Source of the DNA: an uncultured Alistipes sp.
GTDB taxonomy: Bacteria; Bacteroidota; Bacteroidia; Bacteroidales; Rikenellaceae
Direction of reading: 5' to 3'
NCBI GenBank assembly: GCA_948736885.1
Contig: CAPXWY010000004.1
Span: 5,288 to 69,287, forward strand
Length of the DNA stretch: 64,000 bases
Part shown: positions 36,332-44,279 of the stretch, piece by piece
Numbering within the stretch: the stretch's first letter is position 1
How the letters are laid out: every line of letters begins with the position of its first letter
The notes under the pieces: model-generated
Told to the model about the DNA's origin: nothing
The model's database searches: none
The model's input: the letters and a program-made list of their open reading frames with translations, nothing else
Program-made: the position numbers and the translations under genes

Positions 36332-37816
36332 CTACCGCGGCTCGGGCATCGACGTATAGACCAACATGGTCTCGGGTTCGAGACGGATGCGGGCGCCCTC
36401 CTCAAGCGTAACGCCCTGCTCGGTCGGCAGCAGCCGCTCGCCGTCGAGTTTCAGCACCCCTTCTCCATAGACATAGAGCGACAGACCGGACAGCGGCGCC
36501 GGAAGTCCGCGAAGCGTCAGCTCCACAGCGCGGTCGGCATGCGTGTTGACCACAGCCACCGTCGCACCCTTGTCCGTGCGCCCGACCATCGAACGCACGC
36601 CGTCGACTCCCTCGACCTCCGAGCCGACGATCCGGCATCCCTGCGGAAAATAGCGGCACAAAAGCGACATGGCATAGTACCACGGGCGGATGCGCTCCTT
36701 CTCCGCTCCGTAACGTTCCTCGCCGAGGATGTTCCAGAAGCCCCATATCTTCAGCCGGCCGGGTTCCTTGGTGTGCATCGCATCGTCGAGCATCCACACC
36801 ACACAGCCCGAATAGCCTGCGGCGGCCGTCTGCATGACGGCATCCGCCACGTCGATTCCGTACATCGTATCGAAAACCAGCATCTGCGAATCCTCGATCG
36901 AAGCATGGGGATCGGCCGCAATGCGGCGCTTGTTCTCGGCATCGAGTTCCGCATCGCGCGGATCGATATACTTGATTCCCAGCTCCCCGAGAATCATCTT
37001 CGCCGTAGCCGGCGCCGCGGCGCGATAGGCCGCGATCATCTCGGTGTATTCGCCCGTATTGATCTGTGCTTTCGACGGATAAGTGTGGATGTCGTAGAGA
37101 CCCACCGCCTCGCCCAGGTCCGCGCGGCTGCCGCTCACCCAATGCGTCTCGGCCGTCGTCCACACCGCAGCGTCGGGCGCCACCAGACGTACGCGGTCGC
37201 CCATGCCATGACGGCGGAGCGCCGCATCCATCGCTTTCGCGGCCCGCAGCCAGAGCGCATAATCGCCGTTGGTCGACGACCACGAACCGTTGGGCTCGTT
37301 GACCATATTATAATAGCGGATGCAGCTGTAGCCGCAATCCTCCACCAGATAGCGCACCAGCTCGCCGCAGCAGCCGATCAGTTCCTCGTCCACGGTCTGC
37401 TGCTGCCAGTCGGCCAGCCCGCCGCCCCAGTCGCCGAGCAGCACCGTCACGCCGTGCGTGTTGCAATAGCCCAGGATCATGTGCAGGTCGTCCATGTTGC
37501 GCGCAGGGTCGAACCGCCCGTCGGTCATGTGGGACCTGATCCCGCTCATCACCCGGATGAAACGCGGCGACATCCATTCGAGCCGCGTCACCAGGCGCCG
37601 TCTGTCCGAGGCCGAAAAGCCCTCGCCGTCGTGCACTTCGTAGGGGTCCCACTGCACGCCGTTGCCTATGTAGGCCTCGACGACGACGCGGTCCGACAAC
37701 GAGAGCACACCGTCGACCGTCGGAACGGCCGGCGCACCGCCCGCAGCCGGCGAACATCCGGCAAGAAGCGTCGCCGCAATGCCGCAAAAGAGCGGTCGGA
37801 ACAAGTTTCTTCTCAT
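36332..37816 (-). CDS. Clan GH-A glycoside hydrolase lipoprotein
   Basis: 494 residues from the ATG at 37816 (MRRNLFRPLFCGIAATLLAG). The lipobox LAGC at about residues 18-21 predicts outer-membrane or periplasmic anchoring. The TIM-barrel signatures are NMVNEPNGSW (acid/base Glu) and MILGELGIKY (likely nucleophile Glu), with a C-terminal beta-sandwich (about 410-494). The exact family is unsure; GH5/GH39-like enzymes are the nearest by motif. It is transcribed away from the mannan operon at 38051 and has its own -7 box (TACCTTTG at 37851-37844), so it may belong to the same locus. Substrate unknown. Confidence 0.75.
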   Translation of the reverse strand: MRRNLFRPLFCGIAATLLAGCSPAAGGAPAVPTVDGVLSLSDRVVVEAYIGNGVQWDPYEVHDGEGFSASDRRRLVTRLEWMSPRFIRVMSGIRSHMTDGRFDPARNMDDLHMILGYCNTHGVTVLLGDWGGGLADWQQQTVDEELIGCCGELVRYLVEDCGYSCIRYYNMVNEPNGSWSSTNGDYALWLRAAKAMDAALRRHGMGDRVRLVAPDAAVWTTAETHWVSGSRADLGEAVGLYDIHTYPSKAQINTGEYTEMIAAYRAAAPATAKMILGELGIKYIDPRDAELDAENKRRIAADPHASIEDSQMLVFDTMYGIDVADAVMQTAAAGYSGCVVWMLDDAMHTKEPGRLKIWGFWNILGEERYGAEKERIRPWYYAMSLLCRYFPQGCRIVGSEVEGVDGVRSMVGRTDKGATVAVVNTHADRAVELTLRGLPAPLSGLSLYVYGEGVLKLDGERLLPTEQGVTLEEGARIRLEPETMLVYTSMPEPR

Positions 37817-37843
37817 GGTCGCAAGTGTTGGTTTCCAATAATT

Positions 37844-37851
37844 CAAAGGTA
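37844..37851 (-). promoter_or_regulatory. -7 box for the GH-A lipoprotein gene
   Basis: The minus strand reads TACCTTTG, 28 bases before the start codon. No clear -33. Confidence 0.5.
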
Positions 37852-38009
37852 AGGCCCCGCACCCGAAAAGGAATAATACTTTTTTATCCGAATCCGATAT
37901 TTTACAGACAATTACCCGGCTGCGGAAGACCCGCCCCAGCAACGGCCCGAATGCGCGAAAAACATAACTAATTGCTAAAAAACTACATTTTTCCGAAGTG
38001 CCGAACCTC

Positions 38010-38017
38010 TATCTTTG
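38010..38017 (+). promoter_or_regulatory. -7 box for the mannan plus-strand operon
   Basis: TATCTTTG, a full TAnnTTTG match, 33 bases before the ATG at 38051, preceded by a T-run (37988-37992) at about the -33 position. Confidence 0.6.
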
Positions 38018-38050
38018 TCTTCGTCATCCATTCCCTAACCCGAACTGCGC

Positions 38051-40399
38051 ATGAAATCCCTGTTCCTGCCGGTCGCCGGTCTGCTGATGCTCGGACTCAC
38101 GGCCTGCCACTCTCTGAAAACGACCCGTTTCGCCCGCGTCGAGCAAGGCCGCTTCGCCGGCCCCGACGACATGCCCGCCTACTTCGTCGGCACCAATTTC
38201 TGGTACGGCGCCCTGCTCGCCGCCGAAGGTCCCGGCTGCGACCGCGCACGGCTCTGCCGCGAACTCGACCGCATGCACGCGGCGGGCATCGACAACCTGC
38301 GGGTGCTGGTCGGTTCGGAGGGCAGCGAAGGGGTCGTCTCGAAGGTCGAACCCATCCTCCAGACCGCCCCGGGCGTCTACGACGACCGCGCGCTCGACGG
38401 GCTCGACTTCCTGCTCGCCGAGATGGGCAAACGCGGCATGCGGGCCGTGCTCTACCTGACCAACGCCTGGGAGTGGAGCGGCGGCTACAGCCAGTATCTC
38501 GAATGGAGCGGCCGCGGCACCTATCCAGTTCCGGGACGGGACGGCTGGGACGTCTTCATGCGCTACGTGCGGCAGTTCCACGAAGCGGATGCCGCCGACA
38601 GCTGCAAATTGCTGTTAGAAAACCACATCCGCCACATCGTCGGCCGCACCAACCGCTACACCGGACTCCCCTATGCCGAGGACCCGGCCATCTTCTCGTG
38701 GCAGATCGCCAACGAGCCGCGCGCCTTCTCCGACGAGAACAAGGAGCGCTTCTTCGAATGGATCGCCCGCACGGCGCAGCTCATCAAGGAGCTCGATCCC
38801 AACCACATGGTATCGACCGGCAGCGAGGGATCGATGGGTTGCGAGAACGACATCGAACTCTGGCGCCGCATCCACGCGCTGCCCGAAATCGACTATGCCA
38901 ACATCCACATCTGGGCCTACAACTGGAAGTGGATCGACCGCGACAGCATCGCAGAGAATCTCGACCGGGCCTGCGCCAACATGACCGATTACATCGACCG
39001 CCACGCCGCGATCGCCCGCGAGCTGCGGAAACCCCTCGTCATCGAGGAGTTCGGCTACCCGCGCGACAACTTCCGGTTCGAGCCCGACTCCCCCGCCTCG
39101 GCCCGCAACGCCTACTACCGGCACCTTTTCGCACAGATCATCCGCAGCGCCGCCTGCGGCGACATCCTCGCCGGATGCAACTTCTGGGGCTGGGGCGGCG
39201 AGGCACGGCCCGCACACCTCCGCTGGGAGCGCGGCGACGACTACTGCGGCGACCCCGCACAGGAGGAACAGGGCCTCAACTCGGTCTTCGACTGCGACAC
39301 GGCCACGATACGCGCCATCGCGCAAACCAACCGGACGCTCGCCCGCTACGGCCGCGCCGCAGCCGCACAACCCGGCAACCGGACTCCCGAACAACTCCTC
39401 GCACTACTGCGCCACGTTTCGAAGCGCGGAGAACTGCTTTTCGGACAGCAGGATTTCCCCTTCTACGGCTGCGACTGGGCCTACGAGGAGGGGCGCAGCG
39501 ACGTGAAAGAACTATGCGGCGATTATCCCGCCGTCCTGGGCTGCGACCTGGGCGAAATCGAGCTCGGCACCGGCCGCAACCTCGACGGAGTGCCTTTCGA
39601 CACCATGCGCACCGAAATCCTGCGCCACTTCGCACGCGGCGGCCTGACGACCGTCAGCTGGCACCCGCGCAACCCCCTCACGGGAGGCGACGCCTGGGAC
39701 GTAACGAGCGACCGCGCCGTCCGTTCGGTCCTGCCCGGCGGCGAGCGCCACGAACTTTTCGTCGGGTGGCTCGACCGCGCGGCCGACTTCCTGCTGTCGC
39801 TCCGCACCGACGACGGATCGGTCGTCCCGACCCTTTTCCGGCCATGGCACGAGCACACGGGGAGCTGGTTCTGGTGGGGACAGCGGCTCTGCACGACCGA
39901 CGATTACAAGGCGCTTTGGGAGATGACCGTCGAACACCTGCACCGGCGCGGCGTGCCGATGCTCACCATCTATTCGCCCAACCCCTGCCACGACGAATCC
40001 CAATACATGGAGCGCTACCCGGGCGACGCCTGGGTCGACATCCTCGGTCTGGACACCTACCACGGTGGTTCGGCCGACGAATTCATGGCCCGGCTCGACC
40101 GCACGCTGGGCATCATGGCCGCCCTCTCCCAACGCCTGGGCAAACCCTGCGTCCTCTCCGAAACGGGCCGCGAGGGCCTGCCCGAAGCCGACTGGTGGAC
40201 AGGCGTCCTGCTGCGGGGCATCGGCAGCCACCGCCCCGCCTACGCGCTCGTATGGCGCAACGCCCTGCAAACCGTCCGGCCGGGACACTTCTACGCGCCC
40301 TTCCCGGGCCAAACCTCGGCCGACGACTTCGTCCGTTTCCATGCCCTGCCCCAAACCCTGTTCGCCACCGACATGGCGCACACGACATCCCTAAAATAA
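38051..40399 (+). CDS. Bimodular beta-mannanase lipoprotein (GH5_7-like plus GH26)
   Basis: 782 residues. A lipoprotein signal (LTAC, Cys19) leads. The N-terminal barrel (about 35-430) is GH5_7-like: GTNFWYG at 47-53, WQIANEPR with acid/base Glu222, and EEFGYPRD with nucleophile Glu333. The second barrel (about 445-775) is GH26: FRPWHEHTG with acid/base Glu601 and SETG with nucleophile Glu704. Both catalytic pairs look intact, so two beta-mannanases of different folds-families are joined in one surface or periplasmic chain. It heads the operon with GH130, symporter and epimerase. Confidence 0.88.
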   Translation: MKSLFLPVAGLLMLGLTACHSLKTTRFARVEQGRFAGPDDMPAYFVGTNFWYGALLAAEGPGCDRARLCRELDRMHAAGIDNLRVLVGSEGSEGVVSKVEPILQTAPGVYDDRALDGLDFLLAEMGKRGMRAVLYLTNAWEWSGGYSQYLEWSGRGTYPVPGRDGWDVFMRYVRQFHEADAADSCKLLLENHIRHIVGRTNRYTGLPYAEDPAIFSWQIANEPRAFSDENKERFFEWIARTAQLIKELDPNHMVSTGSEGSMGCENDIELWRRIHALPEIDYANIHIWAYNWKWIDRDSIAENLDRACANMTDYIDRHAAIARELRKPLVIEEFGYPRDNFRFEPDSPASARNAYYRHLFAQIIRSAACGDILAGCNFWGWGGEARPAHLRWERGDDYCGDPAQEEQGLNSVFDCDTATIRAIAQTNRTLARYGRAAAAQPGNRTPEQLLALLRHVSKRGELLFGQQDFPFYGCDWAYEEGRSDVKELCGDYPAVLGCDLGEIELGTGRNLDGVPFDTMRTEILRHFARGGLTTVSWHPRNPLTGGDAWDVTSDRAVRSVLPGGERHELFVGWLDRAADFLLSLRTDDGSVVPTLFRPWHEHTGSWFWWGQRLCTTDDYKALWEMTVEHLHRRGVPMLTIYSPNPCHDESQYMERYPGDAWVDILGLDTYHGGSADEFMARLDRTLGIMAALSQRLGKPCVLSETGREGLPEADWWTGVLLRGIGSHRPAYALVWRNALQTVRPGHFYAPFPGQTSADDFVRFHALPQTLFATDMAHTTSLK

Positions 40400-40420
40400 A
40401 TCAAACTCAATTCGCACGCA

Positions 40421-41587
40421 ATGACTGACTTCAAGGTGATCATGAGCGAACTGGAAGCCCGGCACGAAGAGCTTCTGACCCGAAAGAACACGCCCGACGA
40501 ACACTACAACGGCATCTACACCCGCTACCGCAACCCGATCCTCACGGCCCGGCACACGCCCCTCCACTGGCGCTACGACTTCGACCCGCAGAGCAATCCT
40601 TTCTGCATGGAGCGCATCGGCATGAACGCCGTGATGAACGCAGGAGCGATCAAATGGCACGACAAGTACATCGTCGTGGCCCGCGTCGAGGGCGCCGACC
40701 GCAAATCGTTCTTCGCCGTGGCCGAATCGCCGAACGGCATCGACAACTTCCGGTTCTGGGACTACCCGATCCGGATGCCCGAATACGGCGAGCCGGCGAC
40801 CAACATCTACGACATGCGGCTCACGGCCCACGAAGACGGATGGATCTACGGCGTCTTCTGCATCGAGCGCAAGGACCCCGACGCCGCGCCGGGCGACCTC
40901 TCGTCGGCCGTCGCTGCGGCCGGCATCGCCCGCACCCGGAACCTGGTCGACTGGGAGCGGCTCCCCGACCTCGTGTCGAAGAGCCAGCAGCGCAACGTAG
41001 TGCTGCACCCCGAGTTCGTCGACGGCAAATACGCCTTCTACACCCGCCCCCAGGACGGCTTCATCGACACCGGCAACGGCCAGGGCATCGGCTGGGCGCT
41101 GGTCGACGACATCGCCCGTGCCGAGATCGTCGGAGAGACCATCATCAACCGCCGCTACTACCACACCATCAAGGAGGGCAAGAACGGCGAAGGCCCCCAT
41201 CCGATCAAAACCCCGCACGGCTGGCTCCATTTGGCACACGGTGTGCGTTCGTGCGCTGCAGGGCTGCGCTACGTGCTCTACCTCTACATGACCGAACTCG
41301 AGCGCCCGTGGGTGCCGCTGGCCGAACCGGCAGGCCTGTTCATGGGTCCGGAGGGCGAAGAACGCATCGGCGACGTGTCGAACGTCCTCTTCTCCAACGG
41401 CTGGATCGCCGACCCCGACGGCCGCGTCTTCATCTACTATGCTTCAAGCGACACGCGCCTGCACGTGGCCACCTCCACCGTCGAACGGCTGGTAGACTAC
41501 TGCCTGCACACCCCCGCCGACGGCCTCACGACAGGCCGCAGCGTCGAACAACTCTGGAAACTCATCGATAAGAATCTCAAACGCTGA
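40421..41587 (+). CDS. mgp: 4-O-beta-D-mannosyl-D-glucose phosphorylase (GH130)
   Basis: 388 residues, no signal peptide, so cytoplasmic. The sequence follows the GH130 subfamily 1 pattern: [20 protein letters not shown] and the general-acid Asp131 in NIYDMRLT, the same position as in the Bacteroides fragilis enzyme. The enzyme phosphorolyses mannosyl-beta-1,4-glucose to mannose-1-phosphate and glucose. It begins 21 bases after the mannanase gene and is followed 5 bases later by the symporter gene, the same order as the B. fragilis mannan cluster. Confidence 0.93.
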   Translation: MTDFKVIMSELEARHEELLTRKNTPDEHYNGIYTRYRNPILTARHTPLHWRYDFDPQSNPFCMERIGMNAVMNAGAIKWHDKYIVVARVEGADRKSFFAVAESPNGIDNFRFWDYPIRMPEYGEPATNIYDMRLTAHEDGWIYGVFCIERKDPDAAPGDLSSAVAAAGIARTRNLVDWERLPDLVSKSQQRNVVLHPEFVDGKYAFYTRPQDGFIDTGNGQGIGWALVDDIARAEIVGETIINRRYYHTIKEGKNGEGPHPIKTPHGWLHLAHGVRSCAAGLRYVLYLYMTELERPWVPLAEPAGLFMGPEGEERIGDVSNVLFSNGWIADPDGRVFIYYASSDTRLHVATSTVERLVDYCLHTPADGLTTGRSVEQLWKLIDKNLKR

Positions 41588-41592
41588 TACGA

Positions 41593-43002
41593 ATGGCAGC
41601 ACCCCGCCTCGAAAAGATCGGATACGGCCTCGGCGACATGTCGTCGAGCATGTTCTGGAAGATATTCACCTACTATCTCCCGTTCTTCTACTCCAACATC
41701 TTCGGACTGAGCCTGGAGCACGCCGCCCTGCTGCTGCTCGTCACCAAGCTCTGGGACGCCGTCTCCGATCCGATCATGGGACTCATCGCCGACCGCACGC
41801 GCTCGCGGTGGGGCCGCTACCGGCCCTACCTGCTGTGGATCGCCGCGCCTTTCGCCGTGGCGGGCGTGCTGACCTTCACGACCCCCGACTGGAGCGACGG
41901 GGCCAAACTGGTGTGGGCCTACGCCACCTACATCCTGATGATGACCGTCTACACGGCCATCAACGTTCCCTACGGAGCCATGCTGGGCGTGGTGACCGAC
42001 GATTCGGCCGAACGCACCGTCTTCTCCTCCTACCGCATGTTCTTCGCCTACGGCGGTTCGTTCCTCGCCCTGGCGCTCTTCGAGCCCCTGTGCAGCTTCT
42101 TCACGGGCGACACCGGCACGCTGAGCCCCGCCGAAGCCGCCGCTGCGCAGGCCGCCGGCTGGCAGCGGACCATGATCGTCATCGGACTGCTCTGCGCCGG
42201 GCTCTTCTACTATTGTTTCCGCTGGACGCGCGAGCGCATCGCTCCGGCCGACAACGACCGCGAATCGATCCTGCGCGACGTCAGGGCCCTGGCCGGCAAC
42301 GGCCCCTGGTGGCTGCTGTTAGGCGTGGCGATCGCCGTGCTGCTCTTCAATTCGATCCGCGGCGGCGCAGCGGCCTACTTCTTCAAGGACTACGTCGGAG
42401 CGAACAACCTGCTGGGCGGCAGCCTGCTGCTCACGTGCGGCGTCTTCCTGGCCGTGGGCGAGATCGCCAACATGGCAGGCGTAGCGCTGGCCGTGCCCGT
42501 CTCGCGCCGCATCGGCAAGCGCATGACCTACATGGCGGCCATGGCCGTCGCGGGCGTGCTGAGCGGTGCGTTCTACTTCGTGCCGGCGACCAACGCCGGC
42601 GCCTGGACGATGCTGGTGCTGCAGATCGTCATCTCGGCCGCCGCAGGCATCACCTTCCCGCTGCTGTGGAGCATGTTCGCCGACGTGGCCGACTACTCCG
42701 AACTCCGGCACGGCCACGGCTCCACGGGGCTGATCTTCTCCTCGTCGTCGATGGCCCAGAAGTTCGGCGGCGCCTTCGGCAGCGCGCTCATCCTCTGGCT
42801 GCTGGCCGCCTACGGCTACGACACGTCGGCCCAGGCGGCCCAAAGCGGCGAGGCGATCGTCGGGCTGCGCATGCTGATGAGCTGGATACCGGCCGCCGGA
42901 TGCGGTGCGGCGATCCTGCTCGTCGCGCTCTATCCGCTCGGCGAAAAACGGGTGGCCGCGATCGCCGGACAGCTGGCTCTGCGCCGCTCCTCCAAAGCAT
43001 AA
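41593..43002 (+). CDS. GPH-family sugar:cation symporter
   Basis: 469 residues with 12 hydrophobic segments. The beginning KIGYGLGDMSSSMFWKIFTYY and the SDPIMGLIADRTRSRWGRYRP loop are signatures of the glycoside-pentoside-hexuronide (MelB-like) family. Context makes mannobiose or a similar disaccharide the likely cargo across the inner membrane. The gene sits between the phosphorylase and the epimerase, with 4 bases to the latter. Confidence 0.9.
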   Translation: MAAPRLEKIGYGLGDMSSSMFWKIFTYYLPFFYSNIFGLSLEHAALLLLVTKLWDAVSDPIMGLIADRTRSRWGRYRPYLLWIAAPFAVAGVLTFTTPDWSDGAKLVWAYATYILMMTVYTAINVPYGAMLGVVTDDSAERTVFSSYRMFFAYGGSFLALALFEPLCSFFTGDTGTLSPAEAAAAQAAGWQRTMIVIGLLCAGLFYYCFRWTRERIAPADNDRESILRDVRALAGNGPWWLLLGVAIAVLLFNSIRGGAAAYFFKDYVGANNLLGGSLLLTCGVFLAVGEIANMAGVALAVPVSRRIGKRMTYMAAMAVAGVLSGAFYFVPATNAGAWTMLVLQIVISAAAGITFPLLWSMFADVADYSELRHGHGSTGLIFSSSSMAQKFGGAFGSALILWLLAAYGYDTSAQAAQSGEAIVGLRMLMSWIPAAGCGAAILLVALYPLGEKRVAAIAGQLALRRSSKA

Positions 43003-43006
43003 CCAC

Positions 43007-44191
43007 ATGGAAGAAAAGCAACTCAAGGCGGAACTGCTCGCCGAACTCCACGACAACATCCTGCCCTTCTGGCAGACACACATGACCGACCCCGAGGGCG
43101 GCTTCTTCGGCCGCATGACGGGACGCGGCGAACTGCGGCCCGACGCCGAGCGCAGCGCCATTCTCTGCGGCCGCATCCTTTGGACCTTCGCGGCGGCTTA
43201 CCGCACAACGGGGCGCGAGGAGTACCTCCGTACGGCCGCGCAGGCCCGCGACTACCTGCTGGAGCACTTCATCGACCGCCGGTACGGCGGCGTCTTCTGG
43301 TCGGTCGACGCCCAGGGGCGGCCGCTCGACACCAAAAAGCAGTTCTACGCCCTCGCGTTCGCCATCTACGGGCTGAGCGAATACGCCCGCGCAACGGGCG
43401 ACGCGCAGGCGACCGAGGAGGCCGCAGCGCTCTACCGCACCATCGAGACCCGCTCCTACGACCTGGCCGGCAACGGCTACGAGGAGGCCGCCACACACGA
43501 CTGGCAGCCCATCGCCGACATGCGCCTGAGCGACAAGGACGCCAACGAGCGCAGGACGATGAACACCCACCTTCACATCCTCGAAGCCTACACCAACCTG
43601 CTGCGCGTGTGGCCCGACGCGGCGCTGCGCCGCCAGACCCGCAACCTGCTGGAGATCTTTCTCGACCGCATCGCCGATCCACGCACGGGGCACCTCGGGC
43701 TCTTTTTCGACGAGCATTGGCAGCTCCGGAGCGAGGGCGTCTACTCCTTCGGCCACGACATCGAAGCTTCGTGGCTGATGCTCGAAACGGCCTTCGTGCT
43801 GGGCGACGACGCCCTCACCGAGCGCACACGCGCCTGCTGCGCCCGCATCGCCGATGCCGCGCTCGAAGGCTATCTCGAAGACGGCAGCCTGCTCTACGAA
43901 CGCCATGCCGACGGCACGCTCGACCGCGAGCGCCACTGGTGGGTGCAGGCCGAGTGCGTCGTGGGGCTTTTCTACCTCTACCGGTTCCACGGCCGCCGCG
44001 AAGCGCTGGCCCCGGCCCTCAGAACCTGGAGCTACATCAGCCGGCACCTCGTCGACCGCGAGGGCGGCGAATGGTGGTGGAGCATCCTGCCCGACGGCAG
44101 CATCAACCGCCGCGACGACAAGGCCGGATTCTGGAAATGCCCCTATCACAACGGCCGCATGTGCATGGAGGTGGCCGGACTTATCGGATAA
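43007..44191 (+). CDS. Cellobiose 2-epimerase
   Basis: 394 residues from the ATG at 43007 (MEEKQLKAELLAELHDNILP). It is an (alpha/alpha)6 barrel of the GlcNAc 2-epimerase superfamily; conserved active-site features include RTMNTHLHILEAYT, the His in GHDIEASWL and FWKCPYHNGRMCME. It converts mannobiose to mannosyl-glucose (and cellobiose to glucosyl-mannose), feeding the phosphorylase. It is the last gene of the operon, followed by a bidirectional terminator. Confidence 0.92.
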   Translation: MEEKQLKAELLAELHDNILPFWQTHMTDPEGGFFGRMTGRGELRPDAERSAILCGRILWTFAAAYRTTGREEYLRTAAQARDYLLEHFIDRRYGGVFWSVDAQGRPLDTKKQFYALAFAIYGLSEYARATGDAQATEEAAALYRTIETRSYDLAGNGYEEAATHDWQPIADMRLSDKDANERRTMNTHLHILEAYTNLLRVWPDAALRRQTRNLLEIFLDRIADPRTGHLGLFFDEHWQLRSEGVYSFGHDIEASWLMLETAFVLGDDALTERTRACCARIADAALEGYLEDGSLLYERHADGTLDRERHWWVQAECVVGLFYLYRFHGRREALAPALRTWSYISRHLVDREGGEWWWSILPDGSINRRDDKAGFWKCPYHNGRMCMEVAGLIG

Positions 44192-44225
44192 CCGGGAGCC
44201 GCCGGCAGCACGCCCGACAATCCAA

Positions 44226-44258
44226 AAAGAGGGGAATCCCGCAAGGATTCCCCTCTTT
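44226..44258. terminator. Bidirectional terminator between the two mannan operons
   Basis: AAAGAGGGGAATCC (44226-44239) and GGATTCCCCTCTTT (44245-44258) form a 14-bp stem with A and T runs on both sides, so it can end the epimerase transcript and the convergent GH2 transcript. Confidence 0.92.
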
Positions 44259-44279
44259 CCGTATTCCGCCACGGAAGCG

